A stretch of DNA of 39,036 nt, from NCBI GenBank assembly GCA_026394555.1, contig JAPKXZ010000010.1:1-39036 (forward strand). Reading direction: 5' to 3'. This DNA is from Methanothrix sp. GTDB lineage: Archaea > Halobacteriota > Methanosarcinia > Methanotrichales > Methanotrichaceae. Position numbers and translations under genes: made by a program. The notes under the pieces were generated by a model. It was given only the letters and a program-made list of their open reading frames with translations. It was not told the DNA's origin and made no database searches. Numbering within the stretch: position 1 is the stretch's first letter; every line of letters starts with the position of its first letter. Positions 1-7,270 of the stretch are shown here, piece by piece.

Positions 1-54
1 CATCTTGTATTGCTCTTGGGAGGGATCAAGCTTAACCAACAAGGTCTGAAGCAT
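1..54 (-). CDS. tnpB: TnpB transposon protein, N-terminal fragment cut by window edge
   Basis: Eighteen codons read on the minus strand from an ATG at 54 to the window edge, starting MLQTLLVKLDPSQEQYKM. This matches the usual start of IS200/IS605-family TnpB (IS1341-type) proteins, RNA-guided nucleases encoded by transposons. An IS-end hairpin lies about 60 nt upstream, as for the two other TnpB starts in the window. Nothing can be said about integrity because the rest lies outside. Confidence 0.6.
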   Translation of the reverse strand, partial: MLQTLLVKLDPSQEQYKM

Positions 55-67
55 AGTATTGTGTTTA

Positions 68-199
68 TCATTCAATAGTTAATATACTTATCGCACGGGA
101 CCGCCCAATTCCTCCCCACCCTGAAGAGATAGGGACTCCTTGGGCAACGAGTTGAATGTCAAGAGGCAATTGCTCAACGAACCTAGCGATGGTTGTCAT
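68..199 (-). pseudogene. Start of an unidentified host gene, truncated by a TnpB element
   Basis: An ATG at 199 opens a short frame whose first 20 residues (MTTIARFVEQLPLDIQLVAQ) look like genuine coding sequence. It then runs into the transposon left-end hairpin at 114-134 and stops at 68. The true gene portion is probably only about 138-199. An archaeal promoter lies just upstream, so the fragment may still be transcribed. The family is not recognisable from this short piece. Confidence 0.4.
114..134 (-). repeat. Left-end hairpin of the TnpB element at the window edge
   Basis: On the minus strand an imperfect stem with a TTCA loop (CCCTATCTC-TTCA-GGGTGGGG) sits about 60 nt before the TnpB start at 54. 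The same TTCA-loop hairpin lies 70-74 nt before the TnpB starts at 1750 and 38899. I infer it is the subterminal palindrome of the transposon left end. Confidence 0.5.
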
Positions 200-229
200 T
201 TTTCTCAATCAAATATAGGATGCCCAAGC

Positions 230-243
230 TTTTAATATTTATC
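230..243 (-). promoter_or_regulatory. Archaeal TATA-box promoter of the truncated gene
   Basis: On the minus strand GATAAATATTAAA is a good archaeal TATA element. Transcription would start around 212 and leave a leader of about 12 nt before the ATG at 199. Confidence 0.35.
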
Positions 244-489
244 GGCAAGGATGATTTCGCGTTTGGATTCTAGCTGATGCCCGATTCCTTGCGTGTTCCC
301 CCGTGCCCGTGAGCGAGCGACCGCTGGCCCGCCCAAGGGAATGGAGAGCTTGCAGTCTCATGCGTCATTTTAAGTCGACCGAATGGAAATCAAAGGAAGT
401 TTGCGCGTCTCTGCGTCCTCTGCGGTTAATAATCGTAGCTGAATAATTTAACTCAGGGGTTTACAGGAATAGCTCTACCCCAGGATGAA
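244..489. other. Non-coding stretch, no gene recognised
   Basis: No credible ORF, tRNA or hairpin array was seen. Around 398-430 it carries the phrase GTCTCTGCGTCCTCTGCGG, a low-information motif seen in many unrelated prokaryotic intergenic regions. The rest is featureless and probably decayed sequence between insertions. Confidence 0.3.
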
Positions 490-612
490 TGACAATGTGC
501 ATTCTCATATTGGGCTAGTCGGGATTCAAGCTCAATGATTTTTGCTTTAAGCAACTCATTCTCGCGCTCCAATTCTTCAATTCGATCTTGAGGTTGCTTG
601 ATTGTTTCTCCT
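490..612 (-). pseudogene. IS66-family transposase N-terminal remnant
   Basis: Read on the minus strand this is nearly the same as the N-terminal coiled-coil coding region of the intact IS66 transposase at 21894. It shares the ETIKQPQ start and ends with ESRLAQYENAH. It lacks about nine codons present in the intact copy, so it comes from a related but different IS66. It ends abruptly at about 490. At 612 it abuts the right end of a TnpB element, so the older IS66 copy was hit by a later insertion. Confidence 0.7.
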
Positions 613-615
613 GTG

Positions 616-641
616 AACGCTCCCCGCCCTAAAGGACGGGG
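616..641 (-). ncRNA. Right-end hairpin, likely 3' end of the TnpB guide-RNA scaffold
   Basis: On the minus strand a stem CCCCGTCC-TTTA-GGGCGGGG begins inside the last codons of tnpB and is followed by AGCGTTCAC. In characterised TnpB elements the omega RNA overlaps the 3' end of tnpB and stops at the transposon right end, with the guide taken from flanking DNA. Here that guide would come from the IS66 remnant at 612 and below. The assignment by analogy is good, but the 5' end of the RNA cannot be placed. Confidence 0.5.
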
Positions 642-1750
642 CTTCTATCGCTTTTGCGAACAGACTGCATCCCCAGTCTGAGAATGTTGATTGCTGCATT
701 GAGATCTCGGTCCATAGTCAAGCCACATTCCGAGCAGCTGTGGATTCTTTCAGAGAGATCTTTTTTGACTATCATGCCGCACCGTGAACACATCTGAGAA
801 GTGTACTTGGGATCAACCAGGACAACCTTAGAGCCAGCGTATTCTGCTTTGCTCTCGGTTGCTTTTACCAGCATTCCCCATGCAACGTCCGAGATGGATT
901 TTGCCAGGTGATGATTCTTGAGCATGTTCTGAATATCAAGATCTTCAAAGACTATTACGCCGAAACGGTTTACCAATTGGCGACTAACCTGATTGGAGAA
1001 ATCGGTTCTTTTGTCTCCGATTCTTTCATGAATTCTAGCCACCACTTTGGACGCTTTTCGTCTGAGAGAAGATCCTTTAGGAAGCTTATCGCGTTTGCTT
1101 TGTGCTTTGGCTAATGCCAACTCATCTTCTCGGAAGAATCTAGGATTATCAATCTTCTCGCCATTTGAGAGGGTGGCAAAGCTCGCCAAGCCTACATCGA
1201 TTCCTACAACAGATCCATCTTTCCAAGGAGGCCGTGGGATATCTCCCATCTCGGCGGAGAAGCAAGCGAACCATTTACCAGTTGGCATTCTGCGAATAGT
1301 ACAGGTCTTAATCTTACCAACAATTGGCCTATGCAACTTGATCTTGATATATCCAATCTTGGAAAGATGGAGCATTTCAGAATCCAACTCAAAACCAGAT
1401 TGGGAGTACGTGATGCTATCGTATCTACTCTTTCCTTTGAACCTTGGATAACCGGGTTCCTCTCCGGATTTGACTCTTCGGAAGAATGCTTTGAACGCCA
1501 GTTCCACCCTAAGAGCTACATTCTGAAGAACAAGTGAATAGACATCCTTGAGTTCGGGTACCTCCAGCTTCAGTTGAGGTAATCTATCCTGAGTCTCAAA
1601 TCGTTTAACCGTTCTTTGCTCAAGCTCCCACGCATTCTTTCGATATGCAAGCGTATCATTATAGACAAATCTGCAAAGCTCAAGTTGCCGTTCTAAGATC
1701 GTAACCTGAGATTTTGTAGGTTTGAGCCTGTAGCGATACGTTTTAAGCAT
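629..1750 (-). CDS. tnpB: RNA-guided endonuclease TnpB (OrfB, IS200/IS605 family)
   Basis: A full-length 373-residue TnpB with an N-terminal helix-turn-helix region (MLKTYRYRLKPTKSQ). RuvC-like nuclease motifs are intact: D in GIDVGLASFAT (around residue 186), E in FEDLDIQNM (around 270) and D in DRDLNAAINIL near the C-terminus. A four-cysteine zinc finger (CSRCG and CSECG) lies between the last two. TnpB proteins are programmable DNA nucleases that help the transposon persist. The ATG at 1750 is preferred because it gives the usual family start. The ORF ends inside the right-end hairpin. All catalytic residues are present, so it may be active, although transposition would need TnpA supplied from elsewhere. 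Confidence 0.92.
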   Translation of the reverse strand: MLKTYRYRLKPTKSQVTILERQLELCRFVYNDTLAYRKNAWELEQRTVKRFETQDRLPQLKLEVPELKDVYSLVLQNVALRVELAFKAFFRRVKSGEEPGYPRFKGKSRYDSITYSQSGFELDSEMLHLSKIGYIKIKLHRPIVGKIKTCTIRRMPTGKWFACFSAEMGDIPRPPWKDGSVVGIDVGLASFATLSNGEKIDNPRFFREDELALAKAQSKRDKLPKGSSLRRKASKVVARIHERIGDKRTDFSNQVSRQLVNRFGVIVFEDLDIQNMLKNHHLAKSISDVAWGMLVKATESKAEYAGSKVVLVDPKYTSQMCSRCGMIVKKDLSERIHSCSECGLTMDRDLNAAINILRLGMQSVRKSDRSPVL

Positions 1751-1823
1751 TAATAGATGATTGTATTATGAGCTTAAATAGTTATTGTTAGGCAGAAGCA
1801 GAGGCAAAGGACTCCGCTTTCAT

Positions 1824-1843
1824 CCCCACCCTGAAGGATGGGG
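1824..1843 (-). repeat. Left-end hairpin of the TnpB element
   Basis: On the minus strand CCCCATCC-TTCA-GGGTGGGG forms a near-perfect stem 74 nt upstream of the tnpB start. It shares its TTCA loop and spacing with the hairpins before the other two TnpB starts, while the right-end hairpins in this window have TTTA loops. Confidence 0.5.
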
Positions 1844-1849
1844 ACTTCC

Positions 1850-2125
1850 CACTTCGTCCTTCGCAATCCTACAAGTTAAAAACATAGCTGCCAGGATATT
1901 TGAATCCAAAGCTACCTTATCAAGCATCTCGATCCTCTCTATCATCTGTGCAGCACCGATTGCATTGGGCTTTTGATGCTTCCACAGTTGCTGAGCCTCG
2001 GCCAGGAGCCTTTCTTTTTTCTTTTCCCGAAACATTCTCAACAGGGTAGGCCACCCTACCGGACTGTTCAGCCAGGTAGACGCTGAGCTTGGCATATTTT
2101 GCTCATCTAGCTTTTTCGGATGCAT
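1850..2125 (-). pseudogene. Unidentified host gene truncated by the TnpB element
   Basis: The ATG at 2125 opens about 90 residues rich in Lys, Glu, Leu and Ala, with probable helices. They include FREKKKERLLAEAQQLW and MIERIEMLDKVALDSNI. The frame then passes into the transposon left-end hairpin and stops near 1820 after the artefactual tail VGSPHPSGWG. The family is not recognised. The missing C-terminal half was not found on the other side of the element, so a deletion or a second rearrangement accompanied the insertion. Confidence 0.4.
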
Positions 2126-2203
2126 GTTATGGTCCCGTGCAAGTCATGCAAAAGCTTTTTCCGCCCGCTGGCTGCAAAGGAGGCCTCGGCAGGATAACAA
2201 TAA

Positions 2204-3445
2204 ATGAGCGCAATATCATTTGAGATCTTAAGGCAGGATAAAGAGACACATGCCAGGCTGGGGCTGATTAAAACCAGACGAGGAGATATAGAAACACCCT
2301 ACCTGGTTCCGGTGGCGACAATGGGCAGCGTGAGGGCTTTGGGCTCCGACGATCTGCACAGTTTAGGCGTGCAGTGCACCCTTGCCAATACCTACCATCT
2401 TCACCTTAATCCGGGCGATGAACTGATCGCAAGGTTCGGTGGGCTGCACCGGTTCATGGGGTTTGACCGACCCATGTTCACCGATTCCGGCGGCTTTCAG
2501 GCATTTTCTTTAGGCTTTGCCAGAGAGCATAACATCAGCAAGATCGGCAACATCTTTCCGCAAGATTACCGGAAAAAATATGATGATAGGGAAGACGAAA
2601 AAGAGATGCCTAAAGCGGCGAATAAGGAGAATTTGACCAAGATCACAGATGAGGGCATCTCCTTCAAGTCCCTTAGCGACGGAGCCTGGCATTTCTTGAA
2701 TGCGGAAAAGTCGATGAAGATTCAATCCAATCTCGGAACAGATATCATCATGGCATTTGATGAATGCACTTCCCCCCTCTCGGATTACGATTACACCAAA
2801 AAAGCCATGCAGAGAACCCATAATTGGGCGGAAGAGTCCATTCGATACCACGATAAAAATCAAGCTCTCTATGGCATAATCCAGGGGGGATGGTTTGATG
2901 ACTTAAGAAAGGAAAGCACACAGGCCATCACTGAAAAGCCTTTTGACGGCATCGCCATTGGAGGCTCGCTGGGGAACAGCAAGCAGGACATGCATCAGGT
3001 CCTGGACTGGACCGTTCCCAGATTGGATGACGACCGGCCGCGCCATCTCTTAGGCATAGGCGAAATCGACGACATATTTGAATGCGTGGCGCGAGGAATA
3101 GATACCTTCGACTGCGTCTCTCCCACCAGAATCGCTCGCCGAGGAAGCCTCTTGCTCTCGCCGCAAGCGGGTGGATCGCAGGAGAACAAGTTTCACATAA
3201 ATATTAAAAATTTACAATTTAAAGAGGACTGCCGGCCCATCGACACCAACTGCTCCTGTTCGACCTGCCGCACCTACTCACGAGCCTACCTTCGCCATCT
3301 TTATGTCTCCCGGGAGCTGTCCTACTTCCGGTTGGCTACTCTTCATAATCTCCATTTTATGCTGCGCTTCATGGAAGAGATCAGGGAAAGCTTAAGAACC
3401 GGGACATTTGCGCAGATGAAAGATAAATGGCTGAAAGAGATTTAG
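2204..3445 (+). CDS. tgt: Bacterial-type tRNA-guanine transglycosylase, probably queuine-using
   Basis: This 413-residue enzyme exchanges guanine at tRNA position 34 for a queuosine precursor. It matches bacterial or eukaryotic TGT, not archaeosine TGT, which is longer and has PUA-type C-terminal domains. Visible features are TDSGGFQ (base D94), IIMAFDEC (D186), GIIQGG (Q227), the nucleophile D303 in DTFDCVSPTR, and a zinc site at C350, C352, C355 and H381. The base-specificity loop reads AIGGSLGNSK. The Val that selects preQ1 in bacterial enzymes is replaced by Gly257, as in the queuine-accepting eukaryotic enzyme. About 35 extra residues lie at 107-145. An AAGGAGG box lies about 20 nt before the ATG, rather far away. 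The transporter gene follows after one base, suggesting co-transcription and queuine salvage. Transfer from bacteria is likely. Confidence 0.9.
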   Translation: MSAISFEILRQDKETHARLGLIKTRRGDIETPYLVPVATMGSVRALGSDDLHSLGVQCTLANTYHLHLNPGDELIARFGGLHRFMGFDRPMFTDSGGFQAFSLGFAREHNISKIGNIFPQDYRKKYDDREDEKEMPKAANKENLTKITDEGISFKSLSDGAWHFLNAEKSMKIQSNLGTDIIMAFDECTSPLSDYDYTKKAMQRTHNWAEESIRYHDKNQALYGIIQGGWFDDLRKESTQAITEKPFDGIAIGGSLGNSKQDMHQVLDWTVPRLDDDRPRHLLGIGEIDDIFECVARGIDTFDCVSPTRIARRGSLLLSPQAGGSQENKFHINIKNLQFKEDCRPIDTNCSCSTCRTYSRAYLRHLYVSRELSYFRLATLHNLHFMLRFMEEIRESLRTGTFAQMKDKWLKEI

Positions 3446-3446
3446 A

Positions 3447-4166
3447 ATGCAGATAAAGACCGAGGGCCAGGACGAATGTGGGGGCCAGAGGACAAAGAGA
3501 AACGATGCCTTCCTGCTCAAGGGTGGTAAATTAGGGCTGGACAGGACCCAGGCCGCCATAATTCTCTCCGGCCTTTACCTCTTCTTCTCCCTGGCAGGCA
3601 ACATTGCCGCCACCAAGGTCACCTACTTCGGCGGCCTGGTCATGGATGCCGGCTTCATTTACTCTCTAACCTTCACCTGGCGCGACCTGATCCATAAGCA
3701 GCTCGGAGAGAAGGCGGCAGTAACCACTATCTGGCTGTCGGCAGCCGTCAACCTGCTCGCCGCACTTTATTTTCAGCTGGTGGTCCTGCTGCCGGCGCAG
3801 ACCGATTGGGCGAATGGCGGAGGGCAGACGGCCTGGGAATTTCTTTTTTCCCTGCAGATGAGGATTGTACTGGCATCCATCCTCACGGCACTAATTGCCG
3901 AGCTGATTGACACGAAGGTCTATCAACTCTGGACACGGGGCGGCAGAGAAAAATGGCCGCAATGGACCCGGGTCTTCGCCTCCAATTCCGTCTCCATTCC
4001 AGTGGACAGTCTGCTCTTTCCCGTCATCGCCTTTGCCGGGGTTGTGGGTGCACAGGGCCTGCAGCAGATGGTCTGGACCAACATCATCGTTAAAGGTCTG
4101 GTCACCGCGCTGGTCTTCTGGACGATCTACCTGGTGCCGGAAAAGCCGATTTACAAGGAGAGCTAA
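3447..4166 (+). CDS. yhhQ: Queuosine-precursor transporter, YhhQ/QPTR (DUF165) family
   Basis: A 239-residue integral membrane protein with about six hydrophobic spans and a hydrophilic N-terminal extension of about 35 residues. Family hallmarks are the early NIAATKV span, the TFTWRDLIHKQLG segment, and SNSVSIPVDSLLFPVIAF near the end. YhhQ proteins import preQ0, preQ1 or queuine. The gene begins one base after the tgt stop codon, so the two are almost certainly translated from one mRNA. Together they form a minimal salvage route: uptake of the free base and its insertion into tRNA. Which base is carried cannot be read from this sequence. The transglycosylase specificity loop favours queuine. 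Confidence 0.87.
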   Translation: MQIKTEGQDECGGQRTKRNDAFLLKGGKLGLDRTQAAIILSGLYLFFSLAGNIAATKVTYFGGLVMDAGFIYSLTFTWRDLIHKQLGEKAAVTTIWLSAAVNLLAALYFQLVVLLPAQTDWANGGGQTAWEFLFSLQMRIVLASILTALIAELIDTKVYQLWTRGGREKWPQWTRVFASNSVSIPVDSLLFPVIAFAGVVGAQGLQQMVWTNIIVKGLVTALVFWTIYLVPEKPIYKES

Positions 4167-4201
4167 AGAGTGATTTGGTGGCCGTGATTATCCCGTCTAT
4201 T

Positions 4202-5263
4202 TTACAGGATTGGTCCAGATAGTCGCACATTATTTACAGTCACAACGCCCTTCGACATACCAGCAGGCACATTCAAGTAAACGTCGTCTTGGTAGTCATA
4301 GACTCCGTTGCCGTTTACATCGAAGAAGCCCATCTTTGTAGTATCTGTGGCCGGTCCAAGGAAGCTCGCCAAGGGTGGCCAAGCCACCAATTTATTTTGA
4401 TCATCGTCAAAATTCGTGACCTTTGTCCCGGCGATCAGCTCACCCATTGAGCTTATTCTGACATCATTGGTTTGGATAAACTGGGCTCTTAGGTCGTATC
4501 CCTTGCGGTCGGCAGATTCATCACCCCGGCGGGGGCCATCCTCCACTCTTTCATGAGGTTGAATCTTGATGAGCCAGGTTCCAAGAACATGATAATAGTC
4601 TGCCTTTAGGCCGCAAACCACTTCAATGGCCAGTCCCCGCAATTCGCCGACTCTCCTTGGTCTTTTATCAAGGATTTTATCTGAAGTAAACAATTTATAA
4701 TTATCTGTAAATAGGACAAAGCCTAATCCCGGGGAAGATATCTCTCTGCCTCTATAGGGAAGACGCTCGCTAAAGCCTGTCATCATATTGGCTGAATTCT
4801 CAGAATCGTCACGATAAGAATAATCGGAATAATCGAAATGATGTAGGTAAACAGGATCATTAAGATCATATGCGCGACTGCCATGAATATCCAGGAAGCT
4901 GATTATCGAAGGCAGCTGCGTTATCGGCTTATTCATATCATAATCATGAAATGTCACCTTTGATCCGGCAGCCATATCATCTAAGAAAGTCAGTCTTACG
5001 TCGTTGGCATTGGTTGTGCCGCTGGCAGAAGGCCCAATGTGCAGATAAACCGGGTCTTCTTCATCATATCCGGGAGTTCCTATATCCCAGAAGGCCACAG
5101 TTGTCTCAGCCGGAAGAGGGAAAAGGGGTCTACCTATATCAGATTGATTCGGCAAGACTTTGCTGCCGAAAGGATAATCCGAACCGCTTGCTGGACTTGC
5201 CATCACGATTATGCTTGCCAATAAAAGTGTCCATATCAAGCTCTTCCTTTCCGGCACAAACAT
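4202..5263 (-). CDS. Secreted protein with duplicated Asp-rich calcium-loop-like repeats
   Basis: A 353-residue protein with a signal peptide (hydrophobic 9-26) and no C-terminal anchor. A unit of about 60 residues occurs at roughly 87-142 and 266-335. Its pattern is NDVR, then AG-KVT-D-D-NK, then SFL, then F-D-x-G-x-YD-x-D-VYL. A third copy of only the FWD-GYDEEDPVYLHI part sits at 56-75. The loop DVNGNGVYDYQDD resembles dockerin or EF-hand calcium loops. A GGAGG box sits eight bases before the ATG at 5263. I do not recognise a named family. A surface or matrix role with calcium binding is inferred from the repeats. It is convergent with yhhQ and stands as a single gene. Confidence 0.65.
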   Translation of the reverse strand: MFVPERKSLIWTLLLASIIVMASPASGSDYPFGSKVLPNQSDIGRPLFPLPAETTVAFWDIGTPGYDEEDPVYLHIGPSASGTTNANDVRLTFLDDMAAGSKVTFHDYDMNKPITQLPSIISFLDIHGSRAYDLNDPVYLHHFDYSDYSYRDDSENSANMMTGFSERLPYRGREISSPGLGFVLFTDNYKLFTSDKILDKRPRRVGELRGLAIEVVCGLKADYYHVLGTWLIKIQPHERVEDGPRRGDESADRKGYDLRAQFIQTNDVRISSMGELIAGTKVTNFDDDQNKLVAWPPLASFLGPATDTTKMGFFDVNGNGVYDYQDDVYLNVPAGMSKGVVTVNNVRLSGPIL

Positions 5264-5362
5264 CAGCTCACTCCTCCCATTTCATTCCCTTAACGCTTAT
5301 TGAGCTTTAACTATTAATATTTTATTATATTTTAAACTAAATATACATTAATTATAATTCAG

Positions 5363-5517
5363 ATGTTGCGGTTCTATTCAGGGAGATTGATGGAAAATTT
5401 GGCGAGAAGCAACTCCAAATATCGAGATCTCAACGCTTCAAAAAATATTCTCAGACTGGGACGACAGTCTGCGGCGAAAGCCTCTATGCCCATGAATTTA
5501 TTCGTGGAAGTCGTCAC
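5363..5517 (+). pseudogene. TnpB C-terminal relic with preserved right-end hairpin
   Basis: A short frame contains RDLNASKNILRLGRQS, the C-terminal TnpB segment with the last RuvC aspartate. Everything upstream, including the zinc finger, is missing. The relic ends with a hairpin at 5490-5507 (stem CCATGAA / TTCGTGG, loop TTTA) and a terminal GTCAC at 5513-5517, the same layout as the right end at 616-641. The element is a dead remnant that has kept its right end. That end also supplies the stop codon of the opposing DUF2284 gene. Confidence 0.7.
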
Positions 5518-6125
5518 TCCAGCAGTATCAGACCAAACAGCTCCACCATTTCCTTGCAGTCCTTGAGAACTCGCGGCTTATAGCCAGCGTTTTGCAGGGT
5601 TTTAAAGACATCGATGCCGCAGGCCTCCATGGAGGGCCGCATGAGCTCCTTATTCCTGCATTTCACGCTATCCATATCGAAGACCGCCTGATCCTTCTTT
5701 TGCATCTCCTCGATGATGCATGTATCGCAGAGGGCGCAGGGCATGGCGTTCATGCCGAATGCCTTATAGTAGCCGGCTAAAAAGGCGGCTCTCTCCAGCT
5801 CGGCCACGGTCTTTTGCATCTTGACCACGGAATTGGAGAGAGACCGGCCAGCGTGTTTGGTCGCGACCTTGGGGTCCGGCTTGGCCTCAAAACGGACCAG
5901 AACGGCATTTCTGTAAGCAGAGAGAACAGCTCGGGTCTCGGGCGGAGTAGGAGTAAAAGGCGGACACCCGAGATGATTTCCATAATTGCCACAGCCATAC
6001 CTGCACTTGAGCCGCACCCAATCAGACACGACTATTATCTCCGTAGGTATGAGCCGCAGATCTTCATGAACGGTCTTCAATTCACATAAGAGGCTTTCTA
6101 GGTCTTTATTCATTATCATTAACAT
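5514..6125 (-). CDS. DUF2284 putative metal-binding protein
   Basis: A 203-residue cysteine-rich protein with three conserved clusters: CRYGCGNYGNHLGCPP at about 42-57, CALCDTC at about 133-139, and C-RNKELMRPSMEACGID at about 153-170. These are the signature of DUF2284 metal-binding proteins of methanogens and anaerobes; the biochemical role is unknown, and a metal or iron-sulfur site is likely. The start may be any of three close Met codons (6125, 6119, 6113). The stop codon lies in the right end of a TnpB relic, so the original C-terminus may have been slightly different. An IS5 element now sits two bases upstream of the first Met and separates the gene from its former operon partner at 7288-7749. 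Confidence 0.8.
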   Translation of the reverse strand: MLMIMNKDLESLLCELKTVHEDLRLIPTEIIVVSDWVRLKCRYGCGNYGNHLGCPPFTPTPPETRAVLSAYRNAVLVRFEAKPDPKVATKHAGRSLSNSVVKMQKTVAELERAAFLAGYYKAFGMNAMPCALCDTCIIEEMQKKDQAVFDMDSVKCRNKELMRPSMEACGIDVFKTLQNAGYKPRVLKDCKEMVELFGLILLE

Positions 6126-6126
6126 A

Positions 6127-6130
6127 TACG
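6127..6130. repeat. Target-site duplication TACG, left copy
   Basis: TACG directly abuts the left inverted repeat of the IS5-family element. The identical TACG follows the right inverted repeat at 7271-7274. Confidence 0.8.
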
Positions 6131-7270
6131 GAGGATTCCTATTTACCCAGGATCAATCGATAGATTCCCTTAAAACGAGCCACAATTGCCGCAATGAGAA
6201 GAAATCTTACCAAATCAGTCTCATTTTTATCTTTATTTTGTCAATTTTTTGATAGCGTCCGCTAGGCTCAAATCACGTTCGCTTTTTTCAATGTGCAGAG
6301 CTGATATAGGTTAAAAGCAAACGCAGTAACCATCATTTTTACGCTAACTCTTCTAATCGTAGTAACCAAAACCCATCCGGAATTAAAAACTCTCTTGATA
6401 ACCGCATGAGGGCGCTCTCCTGGGGATCTCAGTTTGCTAATCAATCGATTTCGTTCCTTGTCAAGTTCCTCCAATGGCTTGTCGGTCGTCCTGCGCTTCA
6501 TCGTAAAATCGATTCCTATGGCCTTTGCTCCAAAGTATCCTCTATCTCTCAAAACTGGTTCGCCTTCAATTGAGAGATCTATCTGACTATCATGCAGCGA
6601 TGCAGTGGTAGTAGCGATTTCGCGTATTAGGGTGTAATCGATATCTGTTTTTTGATGAAGCTTGTAACCGAAATGGGTTTCATCACCTTTCTTTGCCCAT
6701 GTTCCATCTCTGCTGCGACGTGTCATGGCCTCATTACCACGTGGTTTTTTTGAAGATCCATGATCGGCCTCGATAAACGTGGCATCTTGGATCGTTCCGC
6801 GTTTGACCTGCAAACCCATAGCATCCAATTGCCTTTGAAGTTCTGCCCAGATAACTTCGTCCATTCCTGTCTCCGCCATGCGTTCTTTGAATAGCCATAT
6901 CGTCCTGGAATCTGGAGGCGGATTGGGAAAACCAAGAAATGACATAAATGATATGCGATCGGCCATTTGCCTCTCAACTTCCAGATCGTTCAAGCCAAAC
7001 CACTGTTGGAGTATCAGAATTTTGAACATCAGAATAACATCGCAGTTCGGCCTTCCACCTTTCTCGCCCTTATTGTGATACATTTCATCGAGTCTTCGAC
7101 GGATTGGCGTCCAATCGATCAAATCCGATATCTGTGATAATCGAGTCTTCCCCTGTTTCCGGCTAAGTCCCTGAAGTATCCATGTGGTAAAAGAAGCCAT
7201 ACTATATAATAGTAGTAATAGTATATATACTTTTCGATATTAAAAAGACAGTAGGTTTATAGGAATCCTC
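6131..7270 (-). mobile_element. IS5-family insertion sequence, complete, 1140 bp
   Basis: The left end reads GAGGATTCCTATTTACC. The right end, reverse-complemented, reads GAGGATTCCTATAAACC, so 15 of 17 positions match. A 4-bp direct repeat TACG flanks the element on both sides. One transposase gene fills most of it. The intact ends and perfect target duplication point to a recent insertion. It lies between the genes at 5514-6125 and 7288-7749. Removing it leaves only about 18-30 bases between them. Confidence 0.88.
6268..7200 (-). CDS. IS5-family DDE transposase
   Basis: A 310-residue transposase with an N-terminal DUF772-type domain (GGRPNCDVILMFKILILQQW at about 48-67). The DDE catalytic region is visible as DATFIEAD (about 139-146), VLRDRGYFG (about 217-225) and an Arg-rich segment ending in RPHAVIKRVF (about 263-272). 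Length and motifs fit IS5-group enzymes with no frameshift. It should be functional given the intact terminal repeats. The ATG at 7200 lies about 70 bases from the right end. Confidence 0.9.
   Translation of the reverse strand: MASFTTWILQGLSRKQGKTRLSQISDLIDWTPIRRRLDEMYHNKGEKGGRPNCDVILMFKILILQQWFGLNDLEVERQMADRISFMSFLGFPNPPPDSRTIWLFKERMAETGMDEVIWAELQRQLDAMGLQVKRGTIQDATFIEADHGSSKKPRGNEAMTRRSRDGTWAKKGDETHFGYKLHQKTDIDYTLIREIATTTASLHDSQIDLSIEGEPVLRDRGYFGAKAIGIDFTMKRRTTDKPLEELDKERNRLISKLRSPGERPHAVIKRVFNSGWVLVTTIRRVSVKMMVTAFAFNLYQLCTLKKANVI

Larger units (their letters stand above)
613..1850 (-). mobile_element. IS200/IS605-family (IS1341-type) element carrying only TnpB
   Basis: The element contains a single tnpB gene and no TnpA transposase. 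The right end is marked by a TTTA-loop hairpin directly after the stop codon, followed by TTCAC at about 613-618. The left end is marked by a TTCA-loop hairpin at 1824-1843. IS605-type elements make no target duplication, so the outer limits are approximate, especially on the left. The right flank in element orientation is an IS66 remnant and the left flank is a truncated host gene, so this is not a simple insertion into one gene. Confidence 0.65.

Noticed and set aside
398-430. GC-rich phrase GTCTCTGCGTCCTCTGCGG as a possible repeat family
   Set aside because: Only one copy is seen in the window, and similar phrases turn up in many unrelated genomes, so it is not informative here.
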